Positions 1 through 8,470 are shown, counted from the first letter of the stretch. The stretch: DNA of 37,544 bases from an uncultured Lachnospiraceae bacterium (GCA_948470755.1 CAOKPU010000031.1:1-37544), one strand, 5' to 3'. Program-made: numbers and translations. The notes: a model not told the origin generated them from the sequence alone.

Positions 1-115
1 TGATACAAAAACCCTCCGGGAGGATGCGCACTGCGCGCAAGAGGAAAATGGCCGCTGCCGCAGCCGCGCTCCGGCGCGAGTGTGCGTCAGGACGCACGCT
101 TTTTTACCTTATAGG
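1..115 (+). repeat. Dispersed hairpin-rich repeat, copy A
   Basis: Bases 1-115 align without gaps over about 100 nt to 6114-6228, with roughly five to eight substitutions. The shared core has several short GC-rich inverted repeats and ends in a hairpin followed by six T residues. This copy is cut by the window edge, so its left end is unknown. It lies downstream of aroA (minus strand) and probably also downstream of a plus-strand gene outside the window. It carries no credible coding sequence. The family name is not known to me. Confidence 0.85.
82..105 (+). terminator. Rho-independent terminator inside repeat copy A
   Basis: GTGCG (82-86) pairs with CGCAC (93-97) across a TCAGGA loop, followed by a T run at 100-105. 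The orientation would terminate a plus-strand transcript entering from the left of the window. The same hairpin recurs in repeat copy B. Confidence 0.6.
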
Positions 116-123
116 ATTCAGGC

Positions 124-167
124 GTCAAAAGCCTGCCAGCCGGGGCTGCCCGGATGAGCCTTTTGAC
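124..167 (-). terminator. Inverted repeat downstream of aroA, possible terminator
   Basis: GTCAAAAG (124-131) is complementary to CTTTTGAC (160-167), enclosing a GC-rich segment with weaker internal pairing. It begins a few bases beyond the aroA stop codon. There is no clear T run on the minus strand, so a terminator role is uncertain. It could also be a 3'-end stabilising hairpin. Confidence 0.35.
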
Positions 168-173
168 AGGACA

Positions 174-1469
174 TCAGGTGGATTCCGATAAGGAACGCAG
201 ATCGGAGTAAAAGCCGGGGTAGCTGATCGATACGCATCCGCTGTCCGGGATCTCGGTTTCCCCTTGGGCGATCAGGGAGGCGACTGCAAAGCTCATGGCA
301 ATCCGGTGGTCGGCATGGGCATGGATAACGGCTCCTTGGAGCGGATGTGCAGCAGGGTCTTTGCCTTCGATAACCATGCCGTCTTCCGTGCCGATGATGG
401 AACATCCCATAGCGGACAGATTCCGGACCATGACGTCAATACGGTTGGATTCTTTGACTTTCAGTTCCGCGGCGTCCTTGATGATGGTAACCCCTTTTGC
501 GGCAGCAGCCATAACGGCGATGATCGGGAGTTCGTCGATCAGGGTAGGGATGATATCCCCGCCGATGACCGTTCCGTGTAAAGGGCTGTATGTTACATGC
601 AGGTCTGCGGTAGGTTCCCCGTCCCTGTGTTCATTCAGCAAAGAAATATGGCCTCCCATGGCTTTGGCAACTTTTATAATGCCGTCCCGGGTAGGATTAA
701 TGCCTACGTTGCGGATCAGGATATCCGAGCCGGGGACAAGGAGGCCTGCGGCAATAAAATAGGCGGCGGAGGAAATGTCTCCGGGAACATTGATCTTTTG
801 TCCGGTAAGGCGGGGGCGGGGGACAATAGTAGCGGTAGTTTTGTCTGTTTTTATGGCTGCGCCGAAAGTGCGAAGCATCAGTTCGGAATGATTCCGGCTA
901 AGAACCGGTTCTGTAACGGATGTTTCCCCGCAGGCATATAACCCGGCCAGCAAAATGGCGGATTTGACTTGGGCTGAAGCCACTTTGGAATAATAGTGGA
1001 TCCCTTTTAAAGGGCTCCCGTTTATAAGCAAGGGCGCGCAGCCGTTGTGATGTAAACTTTCGATGCGGGCGCCCATGAGAGAAAGGGGTTCGATAATGCG
1101 CTCCATAGGGCGTTTTTGAATCGAAGCGTCCCCGGTCAGCGTAGCGGTAAAAGGCTGGGCGGCAAGAATGCCGGAAATAAGCCTTGTAGTAGTGCCGCTG
1201 TTGCCTGTATCCAGAATGCCGGAAGGGGAGGATAAGCCGTCAAGCCCTTTGCCATGTATCGTGATGATGCCGCCTTTGTTTTCGATTTCTATGCCGAGCC
1301 GGCGGAAGCAATTGATAGTGGAAAGGCAGTCCGCGCCCTGAAGAAAGTTGGTAATCTCCGTTTTCCCCTCGGACAGCGCGCCGAACATGATGGAGCGGTG
1401 GGAAATTGACTTATCGCCAGGAACGGTAATTTCCCCTTTTAAACAACAGTTTGTTTTTTGGAATTTCAT
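174..1469 (-). CDS. aroA: 3-phosphoshikimate 1-carboxyvinyltransferase (EPSP synthase)
   Basis: Transfers the enolpyruvyl group of PEP to shikimate 3-phosphate, the penultimate step of the shikimate pathway to chorismate, in the cytoplasm. The 431-aa protein has the usual family length. Visible landmarks are the N-terminal [15 protein letters not shown] substrate-binding segment (about 17-31), the GNSGTTTR loop (about 88-95), the QKRPMERI segment (about 117-124), the [11 protein letters not shown] stretch (about 313-323), KESNRI and the C-terminal ADHRIAMS motif. These together are diagnostic. It is the last gene of aroF-tyrA-aroA, starting 17 bp after tyrA ends, with a GGAGG-type site in that gap. 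No truncation or unusual substitution was noticed. Confidence 0.97.
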   Translation of the reverse strand: MKFQKTNCCLKGEITVPGDKSISHRSIMFGALSEGKTEITNFLQGADCLSTINCFRRLGIEIENKGGIITIHGKGLDGLSSPSGILDTGNSGTTTRLISGILAAQPFTATLTGDASIQKRPMERIIEPLSLMGARIESLHHNGCAPLLINGSPLKGIHYYSKVASAQVKSAILLAGLYACGETSVTEPVLSRNHSELMLRTFGAAIKTDKTTATIVPRPRLTGQKINVPGDISSAAYFIAAGLLVPGSDILIRNVGINPTRDGIIKVAKAMGGHISLLNEHRDGEPTADLHVTYSPLHGTVIGGDIIPTLIDELPIIAVMAAAAKGVTIIKDAAELKVKESNRIDVMVRNLSAMGCSIIGTEDGMVIEGKDPAAHPLQGAVIHAHADHRIAMSFAVASLIAQGETEIPDSGCVSISYPGFYSDLRSLSEST

Positions 1470-1486
1470 TGGGCATCCTCCCGTTT

Positions 1487-2587
1487 CTATTTTTTCTTGT
1501 ATATGGGATATCCTTTGCTTTGCAGGATATCTGCGGCAATTTTGGCGGCGTCTTCCCCGTAGAACTCTATCCGCAAAGCGCCTTCCTGTGCTTCCCGGTT
1601 ATGGGCGATGCCGATATTTTTAATACTGATGCCGTTTTGGGCAAGCATTGTGGCGATGGAGGCCAATGCCCCGGTTTTGTCCGCAATGTCGACGGTGATG
1701 GAATAAGATTTTTTAATCGGCCCGCTGGAAGCTTCTATAAAGGAATCCCTGTACAGACGCGCCTGATGAAAGAAATCATACAATGTAGCTTCGTCCCGCG
1801 CGGTAAGTTTTTCTTTTAAGCCATTCAGGGATTCGATATAATGATCCAGGAGCCGGAGGATATTGTCCGTATTCGTCAAGCAGATCTGCTGCCACATATC
1901 GGGGGAAGAAGAAGCGATTCTGGTAATATCCTTAAAGCCCCCGGCGGCAATCATTTTCATTGTGCCGTCTTCGGAATCGCTTTCCCGCACTAAATGGACA
2001 AGGGAGGAGGCGATGATATGAGGAAGATGGCTGATGGCTGCCGTAACATAATCATGCTGTTTGTAATCCAGGATCAGGGGGATGGCTCCCATGGAAATAA
2101 CCAGTTTCCTGTAATCTTCCAGCCGCTTGGACGGGACGTCATCGGTAGGAGTAAGGATATAGTAAGCGTTTTCCAGAAGACGGGCTTTGGAATTGACGTA
2201 TCCAAAGCGTTCGCTGCCTGCCATGGGATGTCCGCCGATAAACTGGCCGGACATCCCAAGGGCTTCCATTTGTTTATGGATGCCGGTCTTTACGCTTCCT
2301 ACGTCGGTCAGTGTGCAGGAAGGGGAAAGGAATTTTTCCAGCATGATCAGGTTTTTATCATTATTGGCTACCGGGGCGCAGAGAAAAATGTAGCGGCAAT
2401 CCAAAAAGGCGGCATTAATTCCGGAAACTGTTTCATCGGCAATGCCTTCTTTTTTAGCCAGGTCCAAAGTGTCCTGATTGGTATCATATACGGTGATCCA
2501 CAGATCCGGTATGGAAGTTTTGAGCGCTTTAGCAATAGAGCCGCCGATCAGCCCAAGGCCGATAAATCCTATTTTTAATGTATTCAT
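1487..2587 (-). CDS. tyrA: Prephenate dehydrogenase with C-terminal ACT domain
   Basis: Oxidatively decarboxylates prephenate to 4-hydroxyphenylpyruvate for tyrosine synthesis. The protein is 366 aa. The N-terminus holds a Rossmann dinucleotide-binding motif, [16 protein letters not shown] (about 6-21). The [13 protein letters not shown] segment (about 118-130) contains the catalytic-region HPMAG motif of the TyrA family. An ACT-like regulatory domain occupies roughly 295-366, beginning [17 protein letters not shown], which suggests feedback control by an aromatic amino acid, as known for related Firmicutes enzymes. It lies between aroF and aroA in the same operon, 50 bp after aroF. There is no fused chorismate mutase domain. 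Confidence 0.96.
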   Translation of the reverse strand: MNTLKIGFIGLGLIGGSIAKALKTSIPDLWITVYDTNQDTLDLAKKEGIADETVSGINAAFLDCRYIFLCAPVANNDKNLIMLEKFLSPSCTLTDVGSVKTGIHKQMEALGMSGQFIGGHPMAGSERFGYVNSKARLLENAYYILTPTDDVPSKRLEDYRKLVISMGAIPLILDYKQHDYVTAAISHLPHIIASSLVHLVRESDSEDGTMKMIAAGGFKDITRIASSSPDMWQQICLTNTDNILRLLDHYIESLNGLKEKLTARDEATLYDFFHQARLYRDSFIEASSGPIKKSYSITVDIADKTGALASIATMLAQNGISIKNIGIAHNREAQEGALRIEFYGEDAAKIAADILQSKGYPIYKKK

Positions 2588-2637
2588 GTGTATCCTCTTT
2601 TTGCCAGGGGTGAGGCTTTTTGTGTCTGTATCCCCTG

Positions 2638-3651
2638 TTAGAAACTGCGCCCTACAAGGCTGCAGAATGGTTTCAGTTCCTGGGTAAGACGGTCGAATTT
2701 TTCAAAGGTAAGCGATTGGGGGCCGTCGGAAAGCGCGCAGGCCGGGTTATTGTGTACTTCGATCATTAAGCCGTCCGCCCCGCAGGCGATGGCGGCTTTT
2801 GCCATAGGAGCCACATACTTATAGGAACCGGTGGAATGGGAAGGGTCTACAATGACCGGAAGGTGGGTTTTTCCCTTCAGGACCGGGACCGCGCTCAAAT
2901 CTAAAGTGTTCCTGGTAGCTGTCTCAAAAGTACGGATGCCCCGTTCGCATAATACTACGTTGGGATTGCCTTCCGCAATGATGTATTCGGCTGCGTTGAG
3001 CCATTCGTCGATAGTAGCGCACAGGCCTCTTTTTAAAAGGACGGGAAGACCGGAACGGCCGGCTTCTTTTAACAATATAAAATTCTGCATATTCCTGGCG
3101 CCGATTTGGATCATATCCACGTATTTTACGGCGGCATCGATCGCTTCCCGGCATACAACTTCACAGATGGATGCAAGGCCGGTTTCTTTGGCGGCCTTCT
3201 GCATATAACGCAGGCCTTCTTCTTCCAAACCTTGGAAGGAGTAGGGGGAAGTCCTCGGTTTGTATGCGCCTCCCCTAAGGATGGATGCACCGGATTTTTT
3301 GACGGCTTTGGCAATGCACATAAGCTGTTCTTCCGATTCCACAGCGCAGGGGCCTGCCATAATGGCCGTAGAACCAGGGCCGATGAAAGTATTTCCCACT
3401 TGTATTGTGGAAGGTTCCGGGTGGAATTTTTTATTTGCCAGCTTATAAGTCTCTGTAACAGGTACAATCCTGTCTACGTCTTTGAAGCTGATGAGGTTTT
3501 CCGCAGGCAGTCTGGCTTTGTCGCCGACGATGCCGATAATGGTTACCTCCTCCCCTTGGGAAAGATGGGTGTTTAAGCCGCTGTTTTCAATATAGGATAC
3601 CACGGACTGGATGCTTTCCTGCGCGGCATTGGGTTTCATAACTATAATCAT
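2638..3651 (-). CDS. aroF: 3-deoxy-7-phosphoheptulonate synthase (DAHP synthase, type I beta)
   Basis: Condenses PEP with erythrose 4-phosphate, the committing step of aromatic amino acid synthesis. At 337 aa it has the layout of the Thermotoga-type class: an N-terminal ferredoxin-like regulatory domain of about 70 residues (starting MIIVMKPNAAQESI), then a TIM barrel. Barrel landmarks are MAGPCAVESEEQL (about 99-111), RGGAYKPRTSPYSFQG (about 125-140), DPSHSTGSYKYV (about 268-279) and GLMIEVHNNP near the C-terminus. The first gene of the operon, it has a consensus promoter 60-90 bp upstream and a GGAG site before ATG 3651. The symbol aroF follows common Firmicutes usage; some annotators use aroA or aroG for the same family. 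Confidence 0.95.
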   Translation of the reverse strand: MIIVMKPNAAQESIQSVVSYIENSGLNTHLSQGEEVTIIGIVGDKARLPAENLISFKDVDRIVPVTETYKLANKKFHPEPSTIQVGNTFIGPGSTAIMAGPCAVESEEQLMCIAKAVKKSGASILRGGAYKPRTSPYSFQGLEEEGLRYMQKAAKETGLASICEVVCREAIDAAVKYVDMIQIGARNMQNFILLKEAGRSGLPVLLKRGLCATIDEWLNAAEYIIAEGNPNVVLCERGIRTFETATRNTLDLSAVPVLKGKTHLPVIVDPSHSTGSYKYVAPMAKAAIACGADGLMIEVHNNPACALSDGPQSLTFEKFDRLTQELKPFCSLVGRSF

Positions 3652-3670
3652 AACTTTTCTCCGTTTCTGT

Positions 3671-3696
3671 CCGGTTATGCCAGGGATGGCATCCGG
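3671..3696 (-). other. Small hairpin in the aroF 5' leader
   Basis: CCGG (671-674 of the 3 kb block) pairs with CCGG (693-696), enclosing TGCCA (678-682) paired with TGGCA (687-691) around a four-base loop. It falls between the aroF promoter and start codon. It is too small for a known riboswitch class; a role in attenuation or mRNA stability is only a possibility. Confidence 0.35.
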
Positions 3697-3712
3697 GGAT
3701 TTTTACATGGAA

Positions 3713-3741
3713 AATATACCACTTCAACGCGCGAAAGTCAA
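3713..3741 (-). promoter_or_regulatory. Sigma-A promoter of the aroF-tyrA-aroA operon
   Basis: On the minus strand, TTGACT (3741-3736) is followed after exactly 17 bp by TATATT (3718-3713). The predicted transcript begins near 3706, giving a leader of about 55 nt before the aroF ATG. Both boxes are close to consensus and no competing promoter was seen in this divergent intergenic region. Confidence 0.7.
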
Positions 3742-3837
3742 TAAAGATTCCGCTTCCTGGAAAGTTATTCATGCATACTGTCTGGCATCCGAATCAGGCA
3801 TGGCAATAAATTAACTATACAAATTGTTTTATTTTGC

Positions 3838-3866
3838 TTGTAAAGTGAAGACAATTTTAGTAAAAT
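3838..3866 (+). promoter_or_regulatory. Promoter of the EF-G-like gene
   Basis: TTGTAA (3838-3843) and TAAAAT (3861-3866) are separated by 17 bp in an AT-rich tract. They would give a leader of about 80 nt before ATG 3954. The intergenic region 3652-3953 otherwise holds only the oppositely oriented aroF promoter and the small hairpin. Confidence 0.55.
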
Positions 3867-3953
3867 ATACGCATGGGAGTAAAAGGGCAGTAGAAAAATC
3901 CAATTACGGCCTAAGCACAATGCCCCAAAATAGCATAAATTGGAGGAATTTAT

Positions 3954-6041
3954 ATGAATGTTTACACAACTGACAAGATTAGGAATGTAGTATTGCTCGG
4001 TCACGGGGGGTGCGGTAAGACCAGTCTGGTAGAAGCAATGGCGTATTTATCCGGTATCACTTCCAGGATGGGAAAGGTATCCGACGGCAATACGGTAAGT
4101 GATTTTGGAAAAGAAGAGCAGAAAAGGCAGATTTCTATTTCCACATCGGTAGTTCCGATTGAGTGGGAAGGGATTAAGATAAATGTTCTGGATACCCCGG
4201 GGTTTTTTGATTTTGTGGGGGAAGTGGAAGAAGCGGTCAGTGCGGCGGATGCGGCGATTATCGTTGTTTCAGGGAAAGCCGGAGTAGAAGTGGGGACGGA
4301 AAAAGCGTGGGAGATCTGTGAAAAGTATAAACTGCCTCGTTTTATTTTCGTTACTGACATGGATGTGGATAATGCTTCCTTCCGTCAGGTTGTAGAAGAT
4401 ATGACGAAAGCATATGGGAAGAAGATGGCCCCGTTCCATCTGCCGATCCGTGAAAATGAAAAGTTTGTGGGGTATGTTAATGTCATTACGGAAACCGGCC
4501 ACAGATGGCAGGGCAAAGAAGTGGTGGACTGCGAGGTGCCGGAGTACAGCAAGGCGAATCTGCAGCTATGCAAAGACACCCTTATGGAAGCGGTGGCGGA
4601 AACAAGTGAAGAGTTTATGGAACGCTATTTCGGCGGCGAGACTTTTTCCGAGGCGGAGATCAGGGCTGCCCTGCGTACAAACGTGATCGATGGATCGATT
4701 GTACCGATGACGATGGGTTCGAGTATATTGTGCCAGGGTATCTATACGCTGCTAGATGATATTGTGAAGTACATGCCCAGCCCGGAGAATAAGGAAATTG
4801 CCGGCGTCAGCCTTAAGACAAATGAAATTTTTGAAGCGAACTACGATTTTGCAAAAACAAAATCCGCTTATATCTTTAAGACGATCGTGGATCCTTTTAT
4901 TGGGAAATATTCGTTGGTTAAAATCTGCTCAGGCGTATTAAAAGCGGATGACATGATCTATAACAGCGATAAGGATGTGGAAGAAAAAGTAAGCAAGCTT
5001 TATGTGATGCAGGGGAGCAAGCCTATTGAGATCAAAGAGCTTCATGCCGGCGATATCGGCGCTATTGCAAAGCTGACGGCGGCAAGGACGGGGGATACCC
5101 TTTCTACCAAGGCGACGGCGATTAAGTTCGGCAAAGCGGAGATATCCACGCCTTATACATATATGAGATATCATGCAAAGAATAAAGGGGATATTGATAA
5201 GGTTTCCCAGTCGCTGCAGAAGATGTCCCATGAAGACCAGACGATGAAAGTAGTGAATGATGCGGAGAACAGGCAGACATTGATTTATGGTATGGGGGAT
5301 CTGCATCTTGAAGTGATTGCAAGCAGGCTGGCGAATGAATATAAAGTGGAAATAGAGATGATGCAGCCGAAGGTTGCTTTCCGCGAGACGGTGAAAAAGA
5401 ATTCGGACGTGGAATATAAGTATAAAAAACAGTCCGGCGGGCATGGGCAGTATGGCCATGTGAAGATGCGCTTTTCTCCATTAGGGGATTTGGAAAAAGC
5501 TTATGAATTCTCACAAGAGGTTGTGGGAGGAGCTGTACCTAAGAATTTCTTCCCGGCGGTGGAAAAAGGCCTGCAGGATTCCGTGTTAAAGGGGCCTTTG
5601 GCGGCATACCCGGTGGTAGGCGTGAAGGCGGTATTGTACGATGGATCCTATCATCCGGTAGATTCTTCGGAAATGGCATTTAAGATGGCAACTATTCAGG
5701 CGTTTAAGAAAGGTTTTATGGATGCGCATCCGGTCCTTTTAGAGCCGATCGCCAATATCAAGGTAACGGTCCCTGACGCTTATACGGGTGATGTTATGGG
5801 CGATTTGAACAAGAGAAGGGGCAGGGTCCTGGGCATGAACCCGGTCAATGGCAAACAGGTGATCGAAGCCGATATCCCTATGACGGGGTTATTTGGATAT
5901 TGCACGGATTTACGTTCCATGACGGGCGGACGCGGTACTTACGCTTATGAGTTCGTAAGATATGAGCAGGCGCCCAGTGATGTACAGGAAAAAGAAGTGG
6001 CGGCCAGGGCGGCGAAAGTTGCCGAGGGCAGTGAAGATTAA
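3954..6041 (+). CDS. Elongation factor G-like GTPase (EF-G2 type paralogue)
   Basis: A 695-aa translational GTPase with the full five-domain EF-G length. The P-loop is GHGGCGKTS (about 16-24), switch II is DTPGFFDF (80-87), and the C-terminal domains include VTVPDAYTGDVMGDLNKRRG, typical of EF-G domain V. The segment NTVSDFGKEEQKRQISIST (switch I region) resembles the EF-G2 paralogue group rather than housekeeping FusA, which lies in the str operon elsewhere. The guanine-specificity motif, normally NKxD, reads TDMD (134-137), an unusual departure. ATG 3954 has GGAGG seven bases upstream. The gene has its own promoter and a strong terminator, so it is monocistronic. Its function is likely ribosome-associated but undefined; paralogues often do not replace FusA. 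Confidence 0.88.
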   Translation: MNVYTTDKIRNVVLLGHGGCGKTSLVEAMAYLSGITSRMGKVSDGNTVSDFGKEEQKRQISISTSVVPIEWEGIKINVLDTPGFFDFVGEVEEAVSAADAAIIVVSGKAGVEVGTEKAWEICEKYKLPRFIFVTDMDVDNASFRQVVEDMTKAYGKKMAPFHLPIRENEKFVGYVNVITETGHRWQGKEVVDCEVPEYSKANLQLCKDTLMEAVAETSEEFMERYFGGETFSEAEIRAALRTNVIDGSIVPMTMGSSILCQGIYTLLDDIVKYMPSPENKEIAGVSLKTNEIFEANYDFAKTKSAYIFKTIVDPFIGKYSLVKICSGVLKADDMIYNSDKDVEEKVSKLYVMQGSKPIEIKELHAGDIGAIAKLTAARTGDTLSTKATAIKFGKAEISTPYTYMRYHAKNKGDIDKVSQSLQKMSHEDQTMKVVNDAENRQTLIYGMGDLHLEVIASRLANEYKVEIEMMQPKVAFRETVKKNSDVEYKYKKQSGGHGQYGHVKMRFSPLGDLEKAYEFSQEVVGGAVPKNFFPAVEKGLQDSVLKGPLAAYPVVGVKAVLYDGSYHPVDSSEMAFKMATIQAFKKGFMDAHPVLLEPIANIKVTVPDAYTGDVMGDLNKRRGRVLGMNPVNGKQVIEADIPMTGLFGYCTDLRSMTGGRGTYAYEFVRYEQAPSDVQEKEVAARAAKVAEGSED

Positions 6042-6053
6042 GATTGAGGAGAA

Positions 6054-6082
6054 ACGCCGGTTTAGAATACCGGCGTTTTTTT
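6054..6082 (+). terminator. Rho-independent terminator of the EF-G-like gene
   Basis: ACGCCGG (6054-6060) pairs perfectly with CCGGCGT (6070-6076) around a nine-base loop, followed by a run of seven T (6076-6082). It starts 12 bp after the stop codon. Confidence 0.92.
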
Positions 6083-6236
6083 ATATCATAGGAAATTGCT
6101 CTGCAATTACCTATGATACAAAAACCCTCCGGGAGGATGCGCACTGCGCGCAAGAGAAAAATGGCTGCTGTCACAGCCGCGCTCCGGCGCGAGTGTGCGT
6201 CAGGACGCACACTTTTTTATATCATAGGAAATTGCT
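6077..6236 (+). repeat. Dispersed hairpin-rich repeat, copy B
   Basis: The segment is bounded by a 24-nt exact direct repeat (6077-6100 and 6213-6236), each beginning with a T run. Just inside the left boundary, 6084-6099 forms a 16-nt near-perfect stem (one A-A mismatch) with 6103-6118 around a TCT loop. The core 6114-6228 matches 1-115. It contains no gene. The layout, a terminator-like T run followed by the same boundary sequence on both sides, suggests the unit spread as or with terminator hairpins. Confidence 0.85.
6193..6218 (+). terminator. Terminator hairpin inside repeat copy B
   Basis: GTGTGCG (6193-6199) pairs with CGCACAC (6206-6212) around TCAGGA, followed by TTTTTT (6213-6218). 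As the second strong terminator behind the EF-G-like gene, it would back up the one at 6054-6082. Confidence 0.75.
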
Positions 6237-6254
6237 TATCAAGTGAATGGACTC

Positions 6255-6283
6255 TTGTATTTTGGGGGAGAAGAAGATATAAT
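6255..6283 (+). promoter_or_regulatory. Promoter upstream of the folded leader
   Basis: TTGTAT (6255-6260) and a perfect TATAAT (6278-6283) are spaced by 17 bp. Transcription would start near 6290, producing a 5' leader of about 209 nt ahead of ATG 6499. Confidence 0.7.
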
Positions 6284-6317
6284 TCTTTACATATATGATT
6301 CGGTATGCGGAATCTGC

Positions 6318-6493
6318 GCCGCTGTGAAATCGCGGCATGGAGCGAAAGGAGCGAAGTGATTAGATTGAAAAATCAGCTTGATAGCTGATTTTATCAATCG
6401 GCTATTTGTGCCGGAGCATCACAAATAGCCCCGATGGCAGACGCAAATCTGATATTTGCGCTGTCCCGTCGCGTAAGTGCTCCGGAATGGAGG
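6318..6493 (+). promoter_or_regulatory. Multi-hairpin structured 5' leader, candidate riboregulator
   Basis: Four stems can be read in order. P1: GCCGC/GCGGC (6318-6322 with 6332-6336). P2: a stem of about 16 bp, GATTGA plus AAAATCAGCT (6363-6378) with AGCTGATTTT (6383-6392) and TCAATC (6394-6399), one bulged A. P3: an 11-bp perfect stem, GGCTATTTGTG (6400-6410) with CACAAATAGCC (6420-6430). P4: CGATGG-CAG-CGCAAAT (6432-6448) with ATTTGCG-CTG-CCGTCG (6454-6471). The P3 loop CCGGAGCA (6411-6418) is complementary over 8 bp to TGCTCCGG (6478-6485), directly before the Shine-Dalgarno GGAGG (6489-6493). This could form a pseudoknot that controls ribosome access. It resembles no riboswitch class I can name; it could also be an inserted repeat. 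Confidence 0.6.
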
Positions 6494-6498
6494 TTATT

Positions 6499-8148
6499 AT
6501 GAAAAAAACGGTTCGGAATCTGGTCGTTATCCTGCTGGCGGCGGCAGCGGCTTTTGCGTATTATTATATTTCACTGCCGGCAATCAACATCCATTCTTCC
6601 GGCTTTTGGATCTTTATTATAACAATTATTATTGTAATAATGGCAGTTTACGCCGTCCGAAAGGCGGGAAAGGAATATGTGGAGTCTGAGGTAGCCGAAA
6701 AATTTGGTTTTAAGTTCAGCGCCTATGGACTGAAAGAGGACAAATTATTAAGAGGGATGGGGATTGTGTTGCTTTTTGTGGTGGCGGTGTATGTAATAGG
6801 GAGCGTCCTTTCATCCCCAATCGTGAATGCAAAAAAATACCAGGCGCTTTTGAAGATCGAGGAGCGGGAATTTACGGAAGATATCAAAGAAGTGGATTAT
6901 CGTACGATCCCTTTGTTGGACAAGGAGTCGGCTTCGCTTCTGGGGAACCGTAAAATGGGGAGCATGGTGGATATGGTGTCACAGTTTGAGGTGGCCGGCG
7001 ATTATTCCCAGATTAATTATAAAGGAGTCCCGGTGAGGGTAACCCCTTTGGCTTATGCGAGTACGATAAAATGGCTGACTAATCAAAGCCAGGGGATCCC
7101 TGCTTATATTCTGATCGATATGACGACGCAGAATACGGAGTGTGTGAAACTGGAAAAGGGTATTAAATACTCCAAATCCGAGTATCTTAACAGGAACCTT
7201 TACAGACATCTGCGCTTTAAATTCCCTACTTATATTTTTGACAGCCAGATTTTCTTTGAAATCGATGAGGAGGGGACTCCTTATTGGGTATGTCCGGTGA
7301 AAAAATTTAATATTGGTTTGTTTGGCGGACAGACAGTGGGCCGGGTGGTGCTTTGCAATGCGGTTACGGGAGAATGCGTCGACTATGCGGTGGAGGATGT
7401 GCCGCAGTGGGTGGACAAGGTATATAATGCGGAACTCTTAATGGATTTATATGATTATTCCGGGATTTATAAGAATGGGTTCCTGAATTCCGTTTTAGGA
7501 CAGAAAGACTGCCTGCAGTCCACCAATGGATACAATTACATAGCGTTGGAAGATGATGTCTGGGTTTATACGGGCGTTACCAGCGTAAGCGGCGACCAGT
7601 CCAACGTGGGGTTTGTGCTGATGAACCAGCGGACGATGGAAACCAGATATTATAAAGTGGAAGGGGCGATTGAAGATTCGGCTATGTCTTCGGCGGAGGG
7701 GCAGGTGCAGAATCTAGGATACCGCGCTACTTTTCCCCTGCTTTTGAACATTGCCGATGAACCCACTTATTTTATGGCTTTGAAGGATGCGGCAGGTTTG
7801 GTGAAAAAATATGCTATGGTAAATGTGCAAAAGTACCAGTGGGTAGCAATCGGCGATACGGTGCAGGAATGCGAGCGGAATTATACGGAGCTGCTTAATA
7901 CGAACGGCATTGTGTCGGAGAATACGGATTTATATAAAGAAGCGTCGGGCAGGATAAAAACGATAGCCCCGGTGGTTTTGGAAGGGACGACTCATTATTA
8001 TATTTGCCTGGAAAATAGCGGGGATATCTTTGACTTGGATCTTTCAAACAGAGATTTGATAAGCATTGTAAGGTATCAGGCCGGAGACAGCGTGAAGTTC
8101 AAATATACGGAAGGATATGGGTTGCATCAGGTAAAAGCCATGGAATAA
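6499..8148 (+). CDS. Membrane-anchored protein of unknown function
   Basis: The 549-aa protein has three hydrophobic N-terminal segments (about 7-24, 36-52 and 86-104), then about 440 mostly soluble residues likely on the outer face of the membrane. I do not recognise the family. The soluble part is rich in beta-prone, aromatic segments, with three regions that could be repeats of one fold (about 115-235, 240-330 and 335-480). ATG 6499 was chosen because GGAGG lies five bases upstream; an upstream in-frame extension would run through the folded leader. The ATG of the ATGGAGGTT module at 6487 is also in frame. The gene has its own promoter and appears monocistronic. Confidence 0.8.
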   Translation: MKKTVRNLVVILLAAAAAFAYYYISLPAINIHSSGFWIFIITIIIVIMAVYAVRKAGKEYVESEVAEKFGFKFSAYGLKEDKLLRGMGIVLLFVVAVYVIGSVLSSPIVNAKKYQALLKIEEREFTEDIKEVDYRTIPLLDKESASLLGNRKMGSMVDMVSQFEVAGDYSQINYKGVPVRVTPLAYASTIKWLTNQSQGIPAYILIDMTTQNTECVKLEKGIKYSKSEYLNRNLYRHLRFKFPTYIFDSQIFFEIDEEGTPYWVCPVKKFNIGLFGGQTVGRVVLCNAVTGECVDYAVEDVPQWVDKVYNAELLMDLYDYSGIYKNGFLNSVLGQKDCLQSTNGYNYIALEDDVWVYTGVTSVSGDQSNVGFVLMNQRTMETRYYKVEGAIEDSAMSSAEGQVQNLGYRATFPLLLNIADEPTYFMALKDAAGLVKKYAMVNVQKYQWVAIGDTVQECERNYTELLNTNGIVSENTDLYKEASGRIKTIAPVVLEGTTHYYICLENSGDIFDLDLSNRDLISIVRYQAGDSVKFKYTEGYGLHQVKAME

Positions 8149-8416
8149 AGAGAGTATGGGCCGGTTGATCTATGGGGCCGGGAAGAAAGCTTTTATTCCC
8201 GCGGGCAATGAGGAAGATAGCCATGCTTGCATTGATATTTGACGAATGCCGCGAGGGTCAAATACCCTGTTGTTTGCGGGAGGCATTTCATTTGGGATCC
8301 GAAGGTTTCGTCCGGCCGTAACCTTCGTACGCTGTCGCGGCAGGGAGTAGGGGGACGTTGGGACGCTGCGGATGGGAAATTTCCGGATATAGCGTTTGAA
8401 TCAGGTGCTGCGCCCC
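8149..8416 (+). other. Hairpin-rich intergenic region upstream of the leuS promoter
   Basis: No convincing gene was found. Several inverted repeats are visible. TATTTGAC (8236-8243) pairs with GTCAAATA (8257-8264). AGGGT (8254-8258) pairs with ACCCT (8264-8268), which overlaps and so excludes the first. AATGCC (8245-8250) pairs with GGCATT (8282-8287). CGAAGGTT (8300-8307) forms a perfect 8-bp stem with AACCTTCG (8320-8327). GGGAA..TTCCC near 8180-8200 may be a terminator of the upstream gene but lacks a T run. The overlapping alternatives resemble a switchable RNA or a degenerate repeat. Confidence 0.5.
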
Positions 8417-8445
8417 TTGACAGAAGAAGGGAAAAAGGATAGAAT
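8417..8445 (+). promoter_or_regulatory. leuS promoter
   Basis: A perfect TTGACA (8417-8422) is followed after 17 bp by TAGAAT (8440-8445). The predicted start near 8452 leaves a leader of about 104 nt, too short for a typical T-box leader. Confidence 0.75.
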
Positions 8446-8470
8446 TATCGGTGTTTTCATCCGGATTTTC

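Noticed and set aside
5962..6246. Reading frames across the EF-G gene end and the repeat
   Set aside because: They span a terminator and the palindromic repeat, and the shadow frames repeat in both copies only because the repeat itself is duplicated.
8239..8442. 67-aa reading frame between the unknown membrane protein gene and leuS
   Set aside because: It runs through several inverted repeats, its end overlaps the leuS promoter, it lacks a good RBS, and its composition looks random.
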